DNA from: Cristatella mucedo | Lineage: Eukaryota; Bryozoa; Phylactolaemata; Cristatellidae | Length of the DNA: 64,000 nt | NCBI GenBank assembly: GCA_009760855.2 | Contig: WPIO01000004.1 | Coordinates: 5,349,001 to 5,413,000 of the forward strand | Reading direction: 5' to 3' | Made by a program: the position numbers and the translations under genes | Part shown: positions 23,634-31,309 of the stretch, piece after piece | Layout of the letters: each line of letters begins with the position of its first letter | How positions within the stretch are numbered: the first letter of the stretch is position 1 | The notes under the pieces: generated by a model | What the model was told of the DNA's origin: nothing | The model's database searches: none | The model's input: only the letters and a program-made list of their open reading frames with translations

Positions 23634-26324
23634 ATTCATTTGTATAGCACCCTAAGAGAACTTAATCTCTATTCATGCACTGCATATATTCCACGTTCGA
23701 GCCCATAACCTCAGTCACAAATACATTCACCTTGACCTCGGTCATAAGGGCAAGTACCTTAACGGGGGGGGGGGGGGGTTGGCAAACCAGCATGGCTGCT
23801 GCTGCAGATTATTAATGGTACAGGCCTGGGGTCCTGAACGAAAGGAATTTCGCTAATCTAGATACGATGACACAAACGCCTGAACTAGATTGCTTATTGC
23901 AATATTGTCTAAGCAGGCCCTCCTTGATATAGGCGATGACACTGCATCGACGGCGGCATGGCATTTCATACAACTGCACCCACGGAAAGTGTTTGCTCAA
24001 AATGCCCCTACCCCCACCCTGACGACAGTACTGAGTCCTCGTGACAACACATACGACATACTCCTGATTCACAGTGGTAACACTGTCACCTTTTGCAGGT
24101 CCTGATGGCAACTGTGGCACAAGAACTGAACGAAAAACAAATGTACACACTTCCTGCATTCTACATCCCCAGAAGTTATAGCACAACTGTGAGCAAGCAC
24201 TTATTTGCACATCGGTATTATTAAGAGACTGCCAGTCAAAGATAGGGACACGGGGAGCTGACTCCAAACTGCCTGAAATAAGCTGCACGTGTGCCATTGT
24301 CGAACATGGCTTGAAAACTCAGGGTGCAGGCAGATTGCTTAGAACGGTGACCTTTTTAAAAAGAAAAATTTACCGTCAGTTAAATCGTGCTTGCGGTTGG
24401 GTGTCGACATGCCCTGGCATAGAGAACATGCAGTCGTCCTGAACTGCTACTTCCATGCTACTGACTTCCTCGACTGCCCTATTGACTCAGCTAGGCTTCT
24501 CACCTTCTCATAGTTGCGCGAGATTAAGTCTGCTGGTTAATGCACTGCATGCTCAACGAAGGCTGCTCGGGCTTTGCCTGTGCTACAGAAAACACCCACT
24601 AAGTCTTTGCGGCTTTGCGGAGCTACAGAAGGAGATATATTACATCCTGCCGGGGCACCATTCAAAGCTTCCGGTCTCAGCGGATACAGTGGCAGCAGCA
24701 CAGCCAAAGCAGTGTGACGCCTTCACAACAAGGGCCGACCGCAAAGTCTCTACGAGCAAGGCTGCATTGCACCAACAGGTTAGGAGCCGAGCGAAAACAC
24801 ACACAGCTGAGCATGTGCTATACTGCAGTATCGCGAGGTGTCCTTTGCTAAAGAATAAGTGCAGGGCACATCTCTAAAGCACAGCTCGAGCAGACTCTGG
24901 TGCACGTCCACTCGATACCTGCCGACTGGACAGAAAGTGTTGGGGAATCATCGCTAAGAAAACTTATGCAATCCATTGCCATAATAAGTTACTTCATTTC
25001 CGCTGGAGAGCTTTCCAAGAAATGAGAGTCCTCGCGAGCCAGAACGTGTACCACGATCTGGTACAGAATAGTGCGATCGTTACGCAAACGAACTCCGTGG
25101 AGAGAAACCTCAGCAGGCAGCAAGACAGTAATCCAGAACGAACGGCCAGACGAGTTCGGCAGTATTTTCTGAATTGCAGATGGCAGCACGTGCTAATCAG
25201 ACACGGCACTTCAATCCGCTAGAGCATCTCTGGGATGGCATCAACACGCAGAGGAGAGCCAGCGGTTTGTACTGCTCGACTACTATGAAGCTGCCTCTGC
25301 AAAGCCAGCGCTACGAAAACAATACGTCCACTGAAATATCGTACAAGCTGGTCGTCTCTATGATATACAATGCGCAGAAAGAAATACAAACCTGATGGGT
25401 TCAATATCGTATTGATTATAAAAACCCGAAGTCCGCGGGATACGTTCTTTTCGGTCAAAAATAACTATTTTGAAAGTAGATTCGAGGGAGTGTAGCGAGT
25501 AGTTGGTGCCGTTCAAACAGCTGTGCATAACGTGTGAATGCGGACACCCCCTCAAAGGGCCGAGGCTAGCCGTTAATAAGTTACAACTTATTGGACGAAG
25601 GGTGTATATCGGCCGAAACGGCGGACAGCAAAAACAGCTAAAAATGAAAGCTTCAAAGAAAGAAAACGAAAGGAAAAACTGCCCGTGCGAGAATAAGTGA
25701 CTAATAAAGCGTTGAGTTCGTTCGTTCAGAGCACCGAATAGATCTGACCACGCCTGTTTGCCAACGGAAAAGGCCAAGGTAAGCACACCTAGCGCTGTGT
25801 GGTTAATCAATCAACTGCAAGTGAGTCTCCTACAGGTGGCATAATTCCGCGGTGACGTTGATGCGGAGACTTTGATGCGAACACACGCAGGCGGCGGCGC
25901 TCGGTCACACTCGATGCGACTCCATGGTAGAAGCCTCGGCGGCGGCGGGCTGGTAGAGGCTGCAGCGGCGGAGGAGGAGGAGCGAGACGCTGAGGAGAGT
26001 TTGCAACGGCCTCCATGGCCTTCCTCAGCTTCAGCATTCGGTTCGGTTCGCTAGGCGCTGCGCTCGCTCGCTGTAGCTCGCAGCCGACTTCCCGCCGAAA
26101 CGAAGGACGATTCAGCGAATGCTGACGCGCCACAGGGGCCCAAGCATTCAGTCGGTGCTCGGACCGAGCACTCGCAGTTTCCAGCGGGACCAATTCTACT
26201 ACGCGGCAGCGGCCGAAGCCCAGCGATGGTTAAGATGCACTCTGAGTTGAGCAGAGAACCTCACCGTAAATACTCCACTCTTCGGGTCCTTCAACTCCTG
26301 AGTATCCGGTATGGAGAAGTGCAT
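950..26324 (-). CDS. SNX17: Sorting nexin 17, complete gene in ten coding exons
   Basis: PX-FERM adaptor of early endosomes. In the family the PX domain binds PtdIns3P, the FERM-like module binds NPxY/NPxxY sorting signals in cargo tails (LRP1, integrin beta-1 and others), and the extreme C-terminus recruits the Retriever complex to return cargo to the plasma membrane. CDS joins (minus strand): 26324-26265, 21015-20941, 15027-14910, 14400-14134, 11442-11346, 9043-8881, 7785-7645, 1981-1802, 1725-1513, 1108-950. The total is 1473 nt, 490 residues. Each exon aligns in order to human SNX17 (470 aa, compared from memory), and every junction has AG/GT signals with compatible phase. PX is residues ~1-105, the FERM-like module ~110-395, then a Ser/Ala-rich linker and a GIGDDDL tail matching the human IGDEDL tail. 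The start gives MHFSIPDTQE, against human MHFSIPETES. Introns are 5249, 5913, 509, 2691, 2302, 1095, 5663, 76 and 404 bp. No internal stop or frameshift was seen. Confidence 0.96.
1513..1725 (-). CDS. SNX17: SNX17 coding exon 9 (residues 368-438), F3 helix and linker
   Basis: Starts GMVDELMMKKEG (human SMVDELMVKKSG), then a Ser/Ala/Gly-rich low-complexity linker, ending in PIKKLV. Acceptor CTAG|GGC, donor GTG|GTAAGC; 213 nt, phase 0. The frame stays open past the donor to about 1360, but that reading is intronic. Confidence 0.94.
1802..1981 (-). CDS. SNX17: SNX17 coding exon 8 (residues 308-367), FERM F3 (PTB-like) core
   Basis: Encodes EGVFKITRVRCWRIL then LSLEYLVAKDTLKWITL and LLSMCMQ. The tryptophan of RCWR (W323) is conserved and in the family lies in the cargo-binding F3 lobe. 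Acceptor CGTAG|AAC, donor CAG|GTAAGG; 180 nt, phase 0. The following intron 8 is only 76 bp. Confidence 0.96.
3275..4134. repeat. ~860-bp imperfect palindrome (foldback element) in SNX17 intron 7
   Basis: The left arm (about 3275-3640) is the reverse complement of the right arm (about 3685-4134), with a small centre near 3640-3685. Matched blocks include the outer ends (GGAATATCAAGAAAAT / GGAATGTCAAGAAAAT), a block around 3480-3560 pairing with 3765-3850, and an inner block around 3575-3630 pairing with 3700-3755. The same minus-frame reading (SNFTPI, VLAELWNL) occurs in both arms. Family unknown; a short related block occurs near 37765. Confidence 0.8.
4795..4925 (-). repeat. LINE family A 3' end fragment
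   Basis: AATAAT tail followed (plus strand) by the reverse-complemented 3' hairpin and part of the 3' UTR (CTTTACATTTGCTGTAAAG region). Confidence 0.7.
5640..6143 (+). mobile_element. LINE family A (L2-clade), C-terminus, 3' UTR and tail
   Basis: Contains the RT C-terminal reading DRAFSSYAPTAWNSLPT then TTFKRNLKTFLFRTAFSGSL, a ~200-bp 3' UTR, the GCGCCTAGAAAGAGAT hairpin and an ATT tail. 5' truncated, with scattered lesions. Confidence 0.8.
6144..7115 (-). mobile_element. LINE family A fragment, inverted, without its own 3' UTR
   Basis: The minus-strand readings resemble the RT C-terminal region (HAFVTSCLDFCNLL; SSSVRSAYFQLRNITNIWA) and extend back into the RT core. It abuts the ATT tail of the plus-strand copy at 6143. 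Confidence 0.7.
7172..7339. repeat. 84-bp tandem duplication, two copies
   Basis: 7172-7255 and 7256-7339 appear identical by eye; each starts GACATGTTCACAC and ends CCCGGTACT. Lies in SNX17 intron 7. Confidence 0.95.
7645..7785 (-). CDS. SNX17: SNX17 coding exon 7 (residues 261-307), FERM F3 start
   Basis: Encodes YLKLARTLTYYGYTHF then VTVAAGNKELSFRAQV, matching human FLRLAQTLRHYGYLRF and VVVSAGNSELSLQLRL. Acceptor TTTTAG|TAC, donor CCG|GTGAGA; 141 nt, phase 0 at both ends. Confidence 0.95.
8338..8475. repeat. 13-bp minisatellite, ~10 copies
   Basis: Unit GCCTGCCTCAGGA repeated head to tail, nearly perfectly, in SNX17 intron 6. Confidence 0.95.
8586..8677. repeat. (AG)46 microsatellite
   Basis: Uninterrupted AG dinucleotides in SNX17 intron 6, close to exon 6. 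ORFs in this tract are artefacts. Confidence 0.98.
8881..9043 (-). CDS. SNX17: SNX17 coding exon 6 (residues 206-260), FERM F2
   Basis: Encodes SYWDSALDDDLIDDR then MNLLHVQALNDVERG and GSKKE, matching human SYWDSAYDDDVMENR, LNLLYAQTVSDIERG and VSKKE. Acceptor CATAG|C, donor GAG|GTGCGG; 163 nt, phases 2 to 0. A 92-bp AG tract lies 204 bp downstream in intron 6. Confidence 0.95.
11346..11442 (-). CDS. SNX17: SNX17 coding exon 5 (residues 174-205), FERM F1/F2
   Basis: Encodes IRKLQDFESPVISLRAA and ends in LHKLVLRK, matching human VRKLQEFELPYVSV and YKIVLRK. Acceptor TGCAG|TC, donor AGAG|GTGAG; 97 nt, phases 1 to 2. Confidence 0.95.
12222..12300 (-). repeat. SINE2 5' half
   Basis: The reverse complement of the plus-strand GGGCCAAAACAAGGGC region gives the degenerate tRNA-like A-box part of SINE2. 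Confidence 0.5.
12345..12598 (+). mobile_element. LINE family A 3' end
   Basis: 3' UTR (GTGCATGTACCTGCTTATG area), hairpin (GTGCCTAGAGAGGGATTC... with TCTCTGAGGGTGC) and ATT tail. Followed at once by an inverted fragment. Confidence 0.75.
12599..12850 (-). mobile_element. Inverted LINE family A fragment
   Basis: Similar to the complement of the RT C-terminal region (GACAGGACCTTGAAATTGAT; ACAGACAGGCCTAGCTG), without a 3' hairpin of its own, joined to the ATT tail of the plus copy. Confidence 0.55.
13002..13060. repeat. (AC)n microsatellite
   Basis: About 29 AC units abutting the tail of the SINE2 copy that follows. Confidence 0.98.
13069..13245 (-). repeat. SINE2 (tRNA-derived) copy
   Basis: Read on the minus strand: A-box-like TGCCCAGTGGTTAAGG, B-box-like region TGGGCTCGAGCCC, then the LINE-A-like hairpin (AGAGATTAAGTTCTCTTAGGG) cut here by mutations, and an AT-rich 3' end. 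Confidence 0.75.
13305..13488 (+). repeat. SINE1 (tRNA-derived) copy
   Basis: Head GCCGTGATAGCTCACTAGG (A box), B box GGTTCGAATCC at 13374-13384, unique body, then the CAAAAGAGGCTGTTAAATC 3' end and T/A-rich tail. In SNX17 intron 4, antisense to the gene. Confidence 0.85.
13676..13860. repeat. Compound CA/CG-rich microsatellite
   Basis: Runs of CACACA interrupted by GCGC and ACGT units; several overlapping low-complexity ORFs here are artefacts. Confidence 0.9.
14134..14400 (-). CDS. SNX17: SNX17 coding exon 4 (residues 85-173), PX end and FERM F1
   Basis: Begins with the PX C-terminal helix and the family motif AQQETQQ, then the ubiquitin-like F1 lobe (VTIDVYLVNGHKITV, LEATCMAIELP, YYFGLYLV). 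Acceptor TTTTAG|TC, donor TGTG|GTATG; 267 nt, phases 1 to 1. Human equivalents: RAQQETQQ and YFSLFLV. Confidence 0.96.
14910..15027 (-). CDS. SNX17: SNX17 coding exon 3 (residues 46-84), rest of PX
   Basis: Encodes LRKAFGADAVPPFPPKKVF and then SLSQAELDERRSMLEKY. The PPKK loop and the following RR pair are PX lipid-binding landmarks. Acceptor CCAG|TTA, donor TAG|GTGAGT; 118 nt, ending in phase 1. Intron 2 (15028-20940) holds LINE, SINE and transposon debris. Confidence 0.96.
15428..15575 (-). repeat. SINE2 copy
   Basis: Reverse-complement hairpin (GGGGCCTAAGAGAACT... AAGCGCTTCAC), B-box remnant and AAGGTCAA body in SNX17 intron 2. Confidence 0.65.
15978..16090 (-). repeat. LINE family A 3' end fragment
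   Basis: AATAAT tail, hairpin complement (GCGGCCTCAGAGAACTC) and GCTGCAAAGGAAGCACGATC, the conserved 3' UTR block. Confidence 0.7.
16385..17010 (+). mobile_element. LINE family A reverse-transcriptase fragment, cut by a SINE1
   Basis: Reads SVLGLVLFILLALPLANE then AQHNRGLHF (compare VLGPFLFTIYTLPLADA and AKHNLDFYLY in another copy), and continues into the CNSLLAGLP region, where SINE1 interrupts it. Many lesions. Confidence 0.65.
17011..17186 (+). repeat. SINE1 copy with 9-bp target-site duplication
   Basis: Starts CGTGATGGCACACTAAG, B box GGTTCGATTCC, ends in TTTATTTTATT. Flanked by ATTACTCGC at 17002-17010 and 17187-17195, a perfect 9-bp duplication that defines the element's ends. Confidence 0.9.
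18045..18153 (+). repeat. LINE family A 3' end fragment
   Basis: CACTAACCATTAGATCG block, hairpin GTGCCTAGAAAGAGATTG / TCTGTGAGGGTGC and ATT tail. Confidence 0.75.
18260..19062 (+). pseudogene. Transposon-derived ORF remnant (dispersed KWE-LVD / RYQGQYNEN family)
   Basis: Two frames and several stops give blocks in an order I recognise from a widely dispersed, transposon-borne protein family of invertebrates and fish: GKNNIKWEQLVDRRKV, PHIKIVECDDFAKK, AAGFVAVVHGFLGN, KAENYEQM, LKVQILDAHLGKLED, GAYTEE and RYQGQYNENIV. Internal stops (for example after HGFLGN) show that it is dead. It lies in SNX17 intron 2, antisense to the gene. Its superfamily is uncertain to me; the name follows the motifs only. 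Confidence 0.65.
20437..20556. repeat. Compound (AT)n / (TG)n microsatellite
   Basis: AT tract at 20437-20466, mixed TA block, then TG run near 20529-20553. Confidence 0.95.
20941..21015 (-). CDS. SNX17: SNX17 coding exon 2 (residues 21-45), start of PX core
   Basis: Encodes AFNIHVNGVFHC followed by TVRYKQLF. It contains the PX-domain arginine (R35 in VRY), equivalent to human R36, which contacts PtdIns3P. The human serine after RY is a lysine here. Acceptor GTAG|GCC, donor CAG|GTAATT, phase 0 at both ends, 75 nt. Confidence 0.95.
21053..21105 (-). repeat. SINE2/LINE-A type 3' tail
   Basis: AATAATAAT followed by TATAGCGCCCTAAGAGAACTT, the complement of the shared hairpin; the CTAAGAGAACTT form is typical of SINE2. 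Confidence 0.6.
21830..22015 (+). repeat. LINE family A 3' UTR and tail
   Basis: GCTGACACAGTGCATGCTGC, CACTAACCATTCGATCGTGC, hairpin and (ATT) remnant; 5' truncated. Confidence 0.75.
22758..22890 (-). repeat. LINE family A 3' end fragment
   Basis: AATAATAAT tail, GTGCCCTCAGAGAGCTGAAT and TGCTGTATAGAAAGCAC blocks. Confidence 0.65.
23158..23325 (-). repeat. SINE2 copy
   Basis: Complement hairpin, CGAGCTCGAGCCCACGACC, TGCAGCCTTGACCTTAGTCG and CACTGGGCCAAACC (tRNA-like head on the minus strand). Confidence 0.75.
23515..23624 (-). repeat. LINE family A 3' end plus (CA)n
   Basis: AATAAT tail, TATAGCGCCCTCGGAGAACT hairpin complement, CTGCAAAGGAAGC, then a short CA tract. Confidence 0.7.
23628..23800 (-). 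repeat. SINE2 copy with poly-G interruption
   Basis: Full-length SINE2 in which the position of CCACTGGG on the plus strand is replaced by a G run of about 14-15 (23764-23779). Confidence 0.75.
24425..24660 (+). repeat. LINE family B 3' region fragment
   Basis: GAACTGCTACTTCCATGCTA, GACTCAGCTAGGCTTCTCAC and CTTTGCGGAGCTACAGAAGG blocks, shared with 44280-44480 and 60440-60715. Confidence 0.6.
24955..25270 (+). pseudogene. Tc1/mariner-type transposase remnant
   Basis: Reads LSRQQDSNPERTARRVRQYF, then after a frame change FNPLEHLWDGINTQRRAS, matching the catalytic region of Tc1-like transposases (QQDNNPKHTA ... LNPIEHLWDE). The D and E positions of the DDE triad are visible in part, but the frame is broken and both ends are missing. 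Lies in SNX17 intron 1. Confidence 0.75.
26265..26324 (-). CDS. SNX17: SNX17 coding exon 1 (residues 1-20)
   Basis: The reverse strand opens ATGCACTTCTCCATACC, reading MHFSIPDTQE, the family's conserved N-terminus. It ends at a donor of the form ACG|GTGAGG in phase 0. A short first coding exon like this is easily missed by ORF-length filters. Intron 1 runs 21016-26264. Confidence 0.93.
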
Positions 26325-26834
26325 TTTGGTGGCTGCAGGGATGTCAACTCGGTCTCGCCGCCCAGTTCACGCACACCCCTTGCTATTCAGGGGCAGTGAC
26401 CTTCAACTTGTCGAGTTGCATCCGGTCTTTCTTCGAGGCTCGATCTGCCGCCGGCGCTAGCTGTCAAACTCCAGGTTGTATCTCGCCGTCTCGCCCCATC
26501 TTCGAGACGCGGTTCCGTAATTGGGAGACTCTCGGGCTTTCCTAGCTATGGAAATGTCTTTCGCATCAGAATGACCAGTTAGCTGCCTGCTGCTCTTCTG
26601 CGAAGGGCAATAAAGCCGGTTGTAATCGACATATATTATGAGAAGCTGGCAATCGGTGGCCTCGTATCGTCGCAGGCAAGTCGAGGAGAACCAAAGCAGC
26701 AACGCTCTTTCTACGACTACTGCAGATGCCGTTGATCGCAGGGAGAAGTACGGCTTTGGTGAATTGGCACCTGCCGAGCTGGTTTGGCACAGCGGGTTTA
26801 GGTGCTCGCCCGATCAAGGTAAAACTGAATGTAT
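26325..26834 (-). promoter_or_regulatory. Probable SNX17 5' UTR / promoter region
   Basis: Immediately upstream of the SNX17 ATG. No TATA box or non-coding first exon could be identified; assignment rests on position alone. Confidence 0.3.
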
Positions 26835-26935
26835 TTTATGACCCATGTCGTGGGCTTGAGCCCCGTGGCATATGGAAGGTGCCTGAATAAAGATTTTTCT
26901 CTTATGGCGCTATACAAATGAATTATTCAATGAAA
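26835..26935 (+). repeat. SINE2 3' half
   Basis: GTGGGCTTGAGCCCCGTGGC (B-box area), GGTGCCTGAATAAAGATT and GGCGCTATACAAATGAATT 3' end. Confidence 0.75.
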
Positions 26936-27885
26936 TGAAATGAGATCTTCAATTTAGGCTTATAGTTTTCCGATCAACCATTACAGTCTGCGCCCTAATT
27001 AAGGTAAAGTATTCAGACTATCTATTAGCTATTATAATGTGTGGGACAAGTCTTTAAGATTGGGCGATGAAGCAAATAACACCGACTGGAGAACTTTGGT
27101 TCTTATATCAATCTACAATAAGTAAGTGGAATCGCGATCGCACGATAAAAATAGTCCCGTAGACAGGCTATTTCTGGTGAGCCGACAGCCATAGTTATAG
27201 TTCCAAGCAACTCAATCGTTTTTCTGACCCAATCCGTTATCCATTGCTACCGCATATGAGAGAGTAGAAAGATAAAGGTCAGCTGATTCGGTAGCCTTAT
27301 TAGTACACAGTGCTAGAAAAGCCTTGGTGGCTATCACCCCAGCTTTCAGGAGACAAAGAGAGATTCTCCGCTGCAGAACTTGAACCCACGAGCAGGATCT
27401 TGAAGCGCCGCAACTTAACCCTGGCATGAGACCTAGGGAAACCATAATCAGAGCAAATACTCAAACTCAGCCTTGAGAAGTCTTTATCAGGGGTATGACT
27501 GTAATTCGACTAAATGCAGGCCGGTACTGTTCCTCTGCTAAAACCACTGGTGAACAGTAGTTAGGAGCATCATCGAGAGGGGCCGGTGTACAGCTGTGGT
27601 CCACCTGTGATGTGGCGTGGACACAGGCCGGTAACCGACTGGTGAACAGATGGACTCACCATCCGAGTCGGCCGATATACAGCTGTGGTCCGCCTCTGAT
27701 GAATCATCGGGGTCGGCCAGGGGACAGTGCTCGAGGAGACGAGAGTTGAGTGGGAAAAGGGGGCGAAGGGAGGCAGTCGTGCGTGGCCTCTACTCCGTGT
27801 GTCGTGCAATAAATCGTTGGTGTCGGTCATCGGCTGGCTCTGTGCATTCGCGAACTGAGCGACAGTGACCTGTCTGGAAGGCTAT
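26936..27885. other. Intergenic, no gene recognised
   Basis: Holds a degenerate SINE1 in minus orientation around 27270-27430 (CAGCTGATTCGGTAGCC ... GAACCCACGAG) and a short duplicated phrase (ACAGCTGTGGTCC near 27590 and 27672). No coding signal. Confidence 0.4.
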
Positions 27886-28620
27886 TCTTGGGCTTATTAT
27901 TAAAGGAAATGTTTTTACAGTCAAGTCTGCCTACTTTCAGCTACGTAAGTACCGGTGAAATTCGGATCTGTAGATAAGGTCACCATAGCCAAGTCGGTCC
28001 GTGCATTTATGACCGCATCTGTGACGATTGTAACGTCCTCCAAACGCAGGGTACGCAGACAGCCCCACCTGTCACACGCCCGAAAGTATATCTCTCTAGC
28101 AGGTACATCTGTTTATGCATTTAAGACTCTTAAAATTGTTGCCGAAATCTGCTGCAGCTAGGCTTGTCTATCTCGAACATTACAACTGCTTCGCCGTACC
28201 ACTTCTCACTGGCTCCCTATCAAGCAACAAATTGGCTTCAACGTCCTGCCAATCACTTTGAGGTTCTATTGTTCACTCACTCTGGCTAACCTGACACGAT
28301 TCCCTGGCATTTTCGCTAGCTGATTTAACAGCTTCATTTTGTACAGCGACACAAGCCTTCGCGGCTATCACCACCGCTCGCTTGCAGTGGGCATTAAAGG
28401 ATCGTCGATTGCAGTACTCGAACCCACGGCCCGGGTCTCGATGAGCGAGTACCTTACCTCCTGGGCGAACATCCGGGGGCGACCCATCGCCCCAAACAAT
28501 TCACGGCTCTCGGTTCACATGGCTGTACTACTAACCAGCCTCAGATACTTTGGGGACCGAGCTTGATTATATCAACAGAAACCTAAAACCCGATCTCTTC
28601 CAATACAGAAGTTGCTCTGT
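27885..28620 (+). mobile_element. LINE family A fragment interrupted by SINE1
   Basis: Similar to the CTGCCTACTTTCAGCTACG - GACATCCCG - CTGGCTCCCTATCAAGC succession of other family A copies; minus-strand SINE1 sits at about 28317-28475, after which LINE sequence (CTTTGGGGACCGAGC) resumes. Confidence 0.6.
28317..28475 (-). repeat. SINE1 copy
   Basis: Plus strand shows TAGCTGATTTAACAGC (3' end), body and TCGAACCCACGGCCC (B-box complement). Confidence 0.75.
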
Positions 28621-29179
28621 CCACGTGAACTGTCCTGCATGTACTTAGCTGAAATGGGGCATCCTATCACTAATAGGCTGACATACTTTCTTTTCCACAT
28701 ACATAAAGTACACAGACAAAAATTTGAGGTATCTTACGACGTTAAACGAATGCTATTATTTTCTTCGTTCTCAAATCAAGGCCTGCGTGTGGGAGAGTAC
28801 GAGAGGTAAACTGATTCTCTCGTTTGCGACATCTCTTTTATATTACCGAAACTTCATTTAGACAGGAATCCTGGCTATTTTCCTAAATCGTCTTCGAAAG
28901 GGACAATATTCAGCAGCTTGTCTGGTCTGTCGTCAACCAAATCACAAAACTGTGGTCTGAGTTTCACTCGCTCCCTATCAGGCATCGAATCGACTACAGA
29001 ATTCTCTCTCTGACTTGCAGGTGGCTTCGCTTGCTCGCACTTGCTCGACCTTGTTACTTTCCCAGCGTGCTCTTCAACCATCCGCACTTCTCAGCTTCCA
29101 GTCGCATCGTTATTCGTTCGATAAATTGAAATCGGGTGGTGATCCGGTCTCCAGCTTCTATGCACCGAAGGTGTGGAAC

Positions 29180-30790
29180 CCGCTTATAGCTACAGACTTA
29201 GGTAGAGTATCTCTGCTTGCTTTTCGCGATCTTTCGGTAGCTTTTGATGCTATTGATCACCGAGTCCATCGTGAGCGGTGAGCCGTGATGGCGTACTAGG
29301 TAAGGCGGTTGCTTTTCACGACCTCGGTCCCGATGTCGTGCGTTCGAATCATGCGGTGGGCGATCCTTTATCGCCACTGCAAGCGGTGGTGATAACCGTA
29401 AAGGCTCCTCTGTCGCTATACAAAAAGGCTGTTAAATCAGCTAGTATTTAATTTAATTTTTTTTAATTTGAGCGCCTCTCATCTCGCCTGGGCACAACTG
29501 GTACAGCATTGCAATGGTTCAGGTCGTATCTCAGTAAGAGACACCAGAATAGTGATAAGAATGTAAAAAGATCATCCGAGAAACCTCTGAAATATGGGGT
29601 ACCTCAAGGTATTGTGCTTGGTCCCTTTCTTTTCACGATTTATACTCTCCCTCTTGCCGATGCAACTGCCAAGCACAATCTAGACTTTTACCTCTACGCA
29701 GATGACACTCAGTTGTTCCTTTGCTTTGATACCTTCTGGCCCTTCAGCACGTCGAATTATCTCAACTCCCTTGCTACATGTATTGATGATATCAGCACAT
29801 GCATGGTAAGAGGCTTTCTTAAATTGAATTATGATAAAAACCAACTTAATAGTTATGGGGAAACCAAGTATGACTAAGATATTAAAAAGGCTAACGCTCA
29901 AAACATCGGCTCTGCCAGCATATCTCCGGTTGAATCTGGACGAAATCTAGGTGTCCTGTTCCAAAGTGACCTTTCGTTAGATGACGACATCAGCTCCGCA
30001 GTTAAGTCTGCTTACTTTCAGCTACATAGTCGTTGCTAAAATTTGGGCTTGTTTAGACAGGGATATCCCATCTAAGTTGGTCCATGCATATGTGACATCC
30101 CGTCTCAACGTCTGTAACTCACTGCTTGCTGGTCTGCCGGCCTATGCACTCAGGCGATTACAGCTGTTGCAAAACTCTGTAGCTTAACTTGTCTGTCTCG
30201 AGAATCACAGTTGCCACATCACACCACTTCTCGCCGACCTGCACTGGCTCCCAGTCAAGCAACGAATCGACTTCAAGGTTTAGTCACTCACTTTTAGGTT
30301 TCTTCATTCTTTAGCTCCAGTCTATCTATCAGATCTACTCTCCCACCAGGCTAAGCATCTTAACACCCGCTTTTCGGAATCTAACAGTTGACCCATACCT
30401 CATATAAATCTCACATTTTTTGGAGACCGCGTCTTTAGTTTGTATGCTCACAAAGCCTGGAACTCACTTCCGACTTTCGTCACGACATCTGACTTGGCCG
30501 CATTTAAAAAAAAAACTAAAAACGCACCTATTTATGACAGCACTTAGTGGGTCTCTGTGATTTTTTTCTTTATGTGCTTATGCGTGCTGACACTGTGCAT
30601 GCTGCCACTAGCCATATTTGCATGCTGATCCTGTGCATGTTAACCCTAACCCCATGTTATTCTTCTTGTTTATTGAGCATGGTACCACTAACCATTCGAT
30701 CGTGGCTTCTTTGCAGCGAATGTAAAGTGCATGGCATGAGATAGAGTTCTCCGAAGGCGCTCTATCAAATGCATTATTATCATTATTATT
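29180..30790 (+). mobile_element. LINE family A, RT half to 3' tail, with SINE1 insert
   Basis: Best-preserved copy. RT motif A reads FRDLSVAFDAIDH (29225-29265); after the SINE1 insert come LQWFRSYLS, KYGVPQGIVLGPFLF and the catalytic YADDTQL (29695-29715). The C-terminal domain, 3' UTR, hairpin and ATT tail (ends ~30790) follow. Frameshifts after ~29877 split the reading. Motif order and the 3' hairpin place it in the CR1/L2 group, closest to L2. Confidence 0.85.
29278..29468 (+). repeat. SINE1 copy inside LINE A RT domain, 6-bp duplication
   Basis: GCCGTGATGGCGTACTAGG head, B box GCGTTCGAATC, T/A-rich end. TGAGCG occurs at 29272-29277 and 29469-29474, consistent with a target-site duplication. 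Confidence 0.85.
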
Positions 30791-30969
30791 TCGTCACTAT
30801 CCGCATTTAGTTTGCATTTTGCATCGTCGGAGTCCTAGCTTAGGACGCATCAGTTCTGCTAGGCTTTACCTTTGCCCCGTGGTATTGTCTTTTATGTTCT
30901 TGCTTTGCGTGCTTTTCGTGCTCACTAGCGCGAAATGTGATGGATGTTTGTAATTAAAAAGTTACATAG

Positions 30970-31110
30970 CTCATTCAACAGCCTCATTTATACAGCGGCA
31001 GAAGAGCCTTAGCGACTGCCGTGACCGCTTGCAGTCGGCAATACAGAATTGCCCACTACGGGGCTCCAATCCACGATCTCACCTTATCCCCGGGCTAAAA
31101 CTTTCGGGCG
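30970..31110 (-). repeat. SINE1 copy, 5' truncated or degenerate
   Basis: AGCTCATTCAACAGCC, AGCGGCAGAAGAGCC and CCGCTTGCAGTCGGC match the SINE1 body in reverse orientation; the B box is decayed. Confidence 0.65.
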
Positions 31111-31309
31111 TAGTAAGAGCTCCTACAAGCCGCTGGCAGGCCGTGGGTGTCTTCTTTCGCGATTTTACATGCTTGTCTACGTATGGTGTCATGAATGTCA
31201 TTGACGCTTAGTTATTGATTGTCTCGCAGGAGAGTTGTAAAGCGCCTGGATATTGACCTCGTTATCTTAGGACGCATTCAACATGCCTTTTAATTATTAC
31301 TACTATTAC

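Noticed and set aside
25807-26193. 128-codon minus ORF just inside SNX17 intron 1
   Set aside because: GC-rich, no similarity recognised; starts after the exon 1 donor and is most simply intronic.
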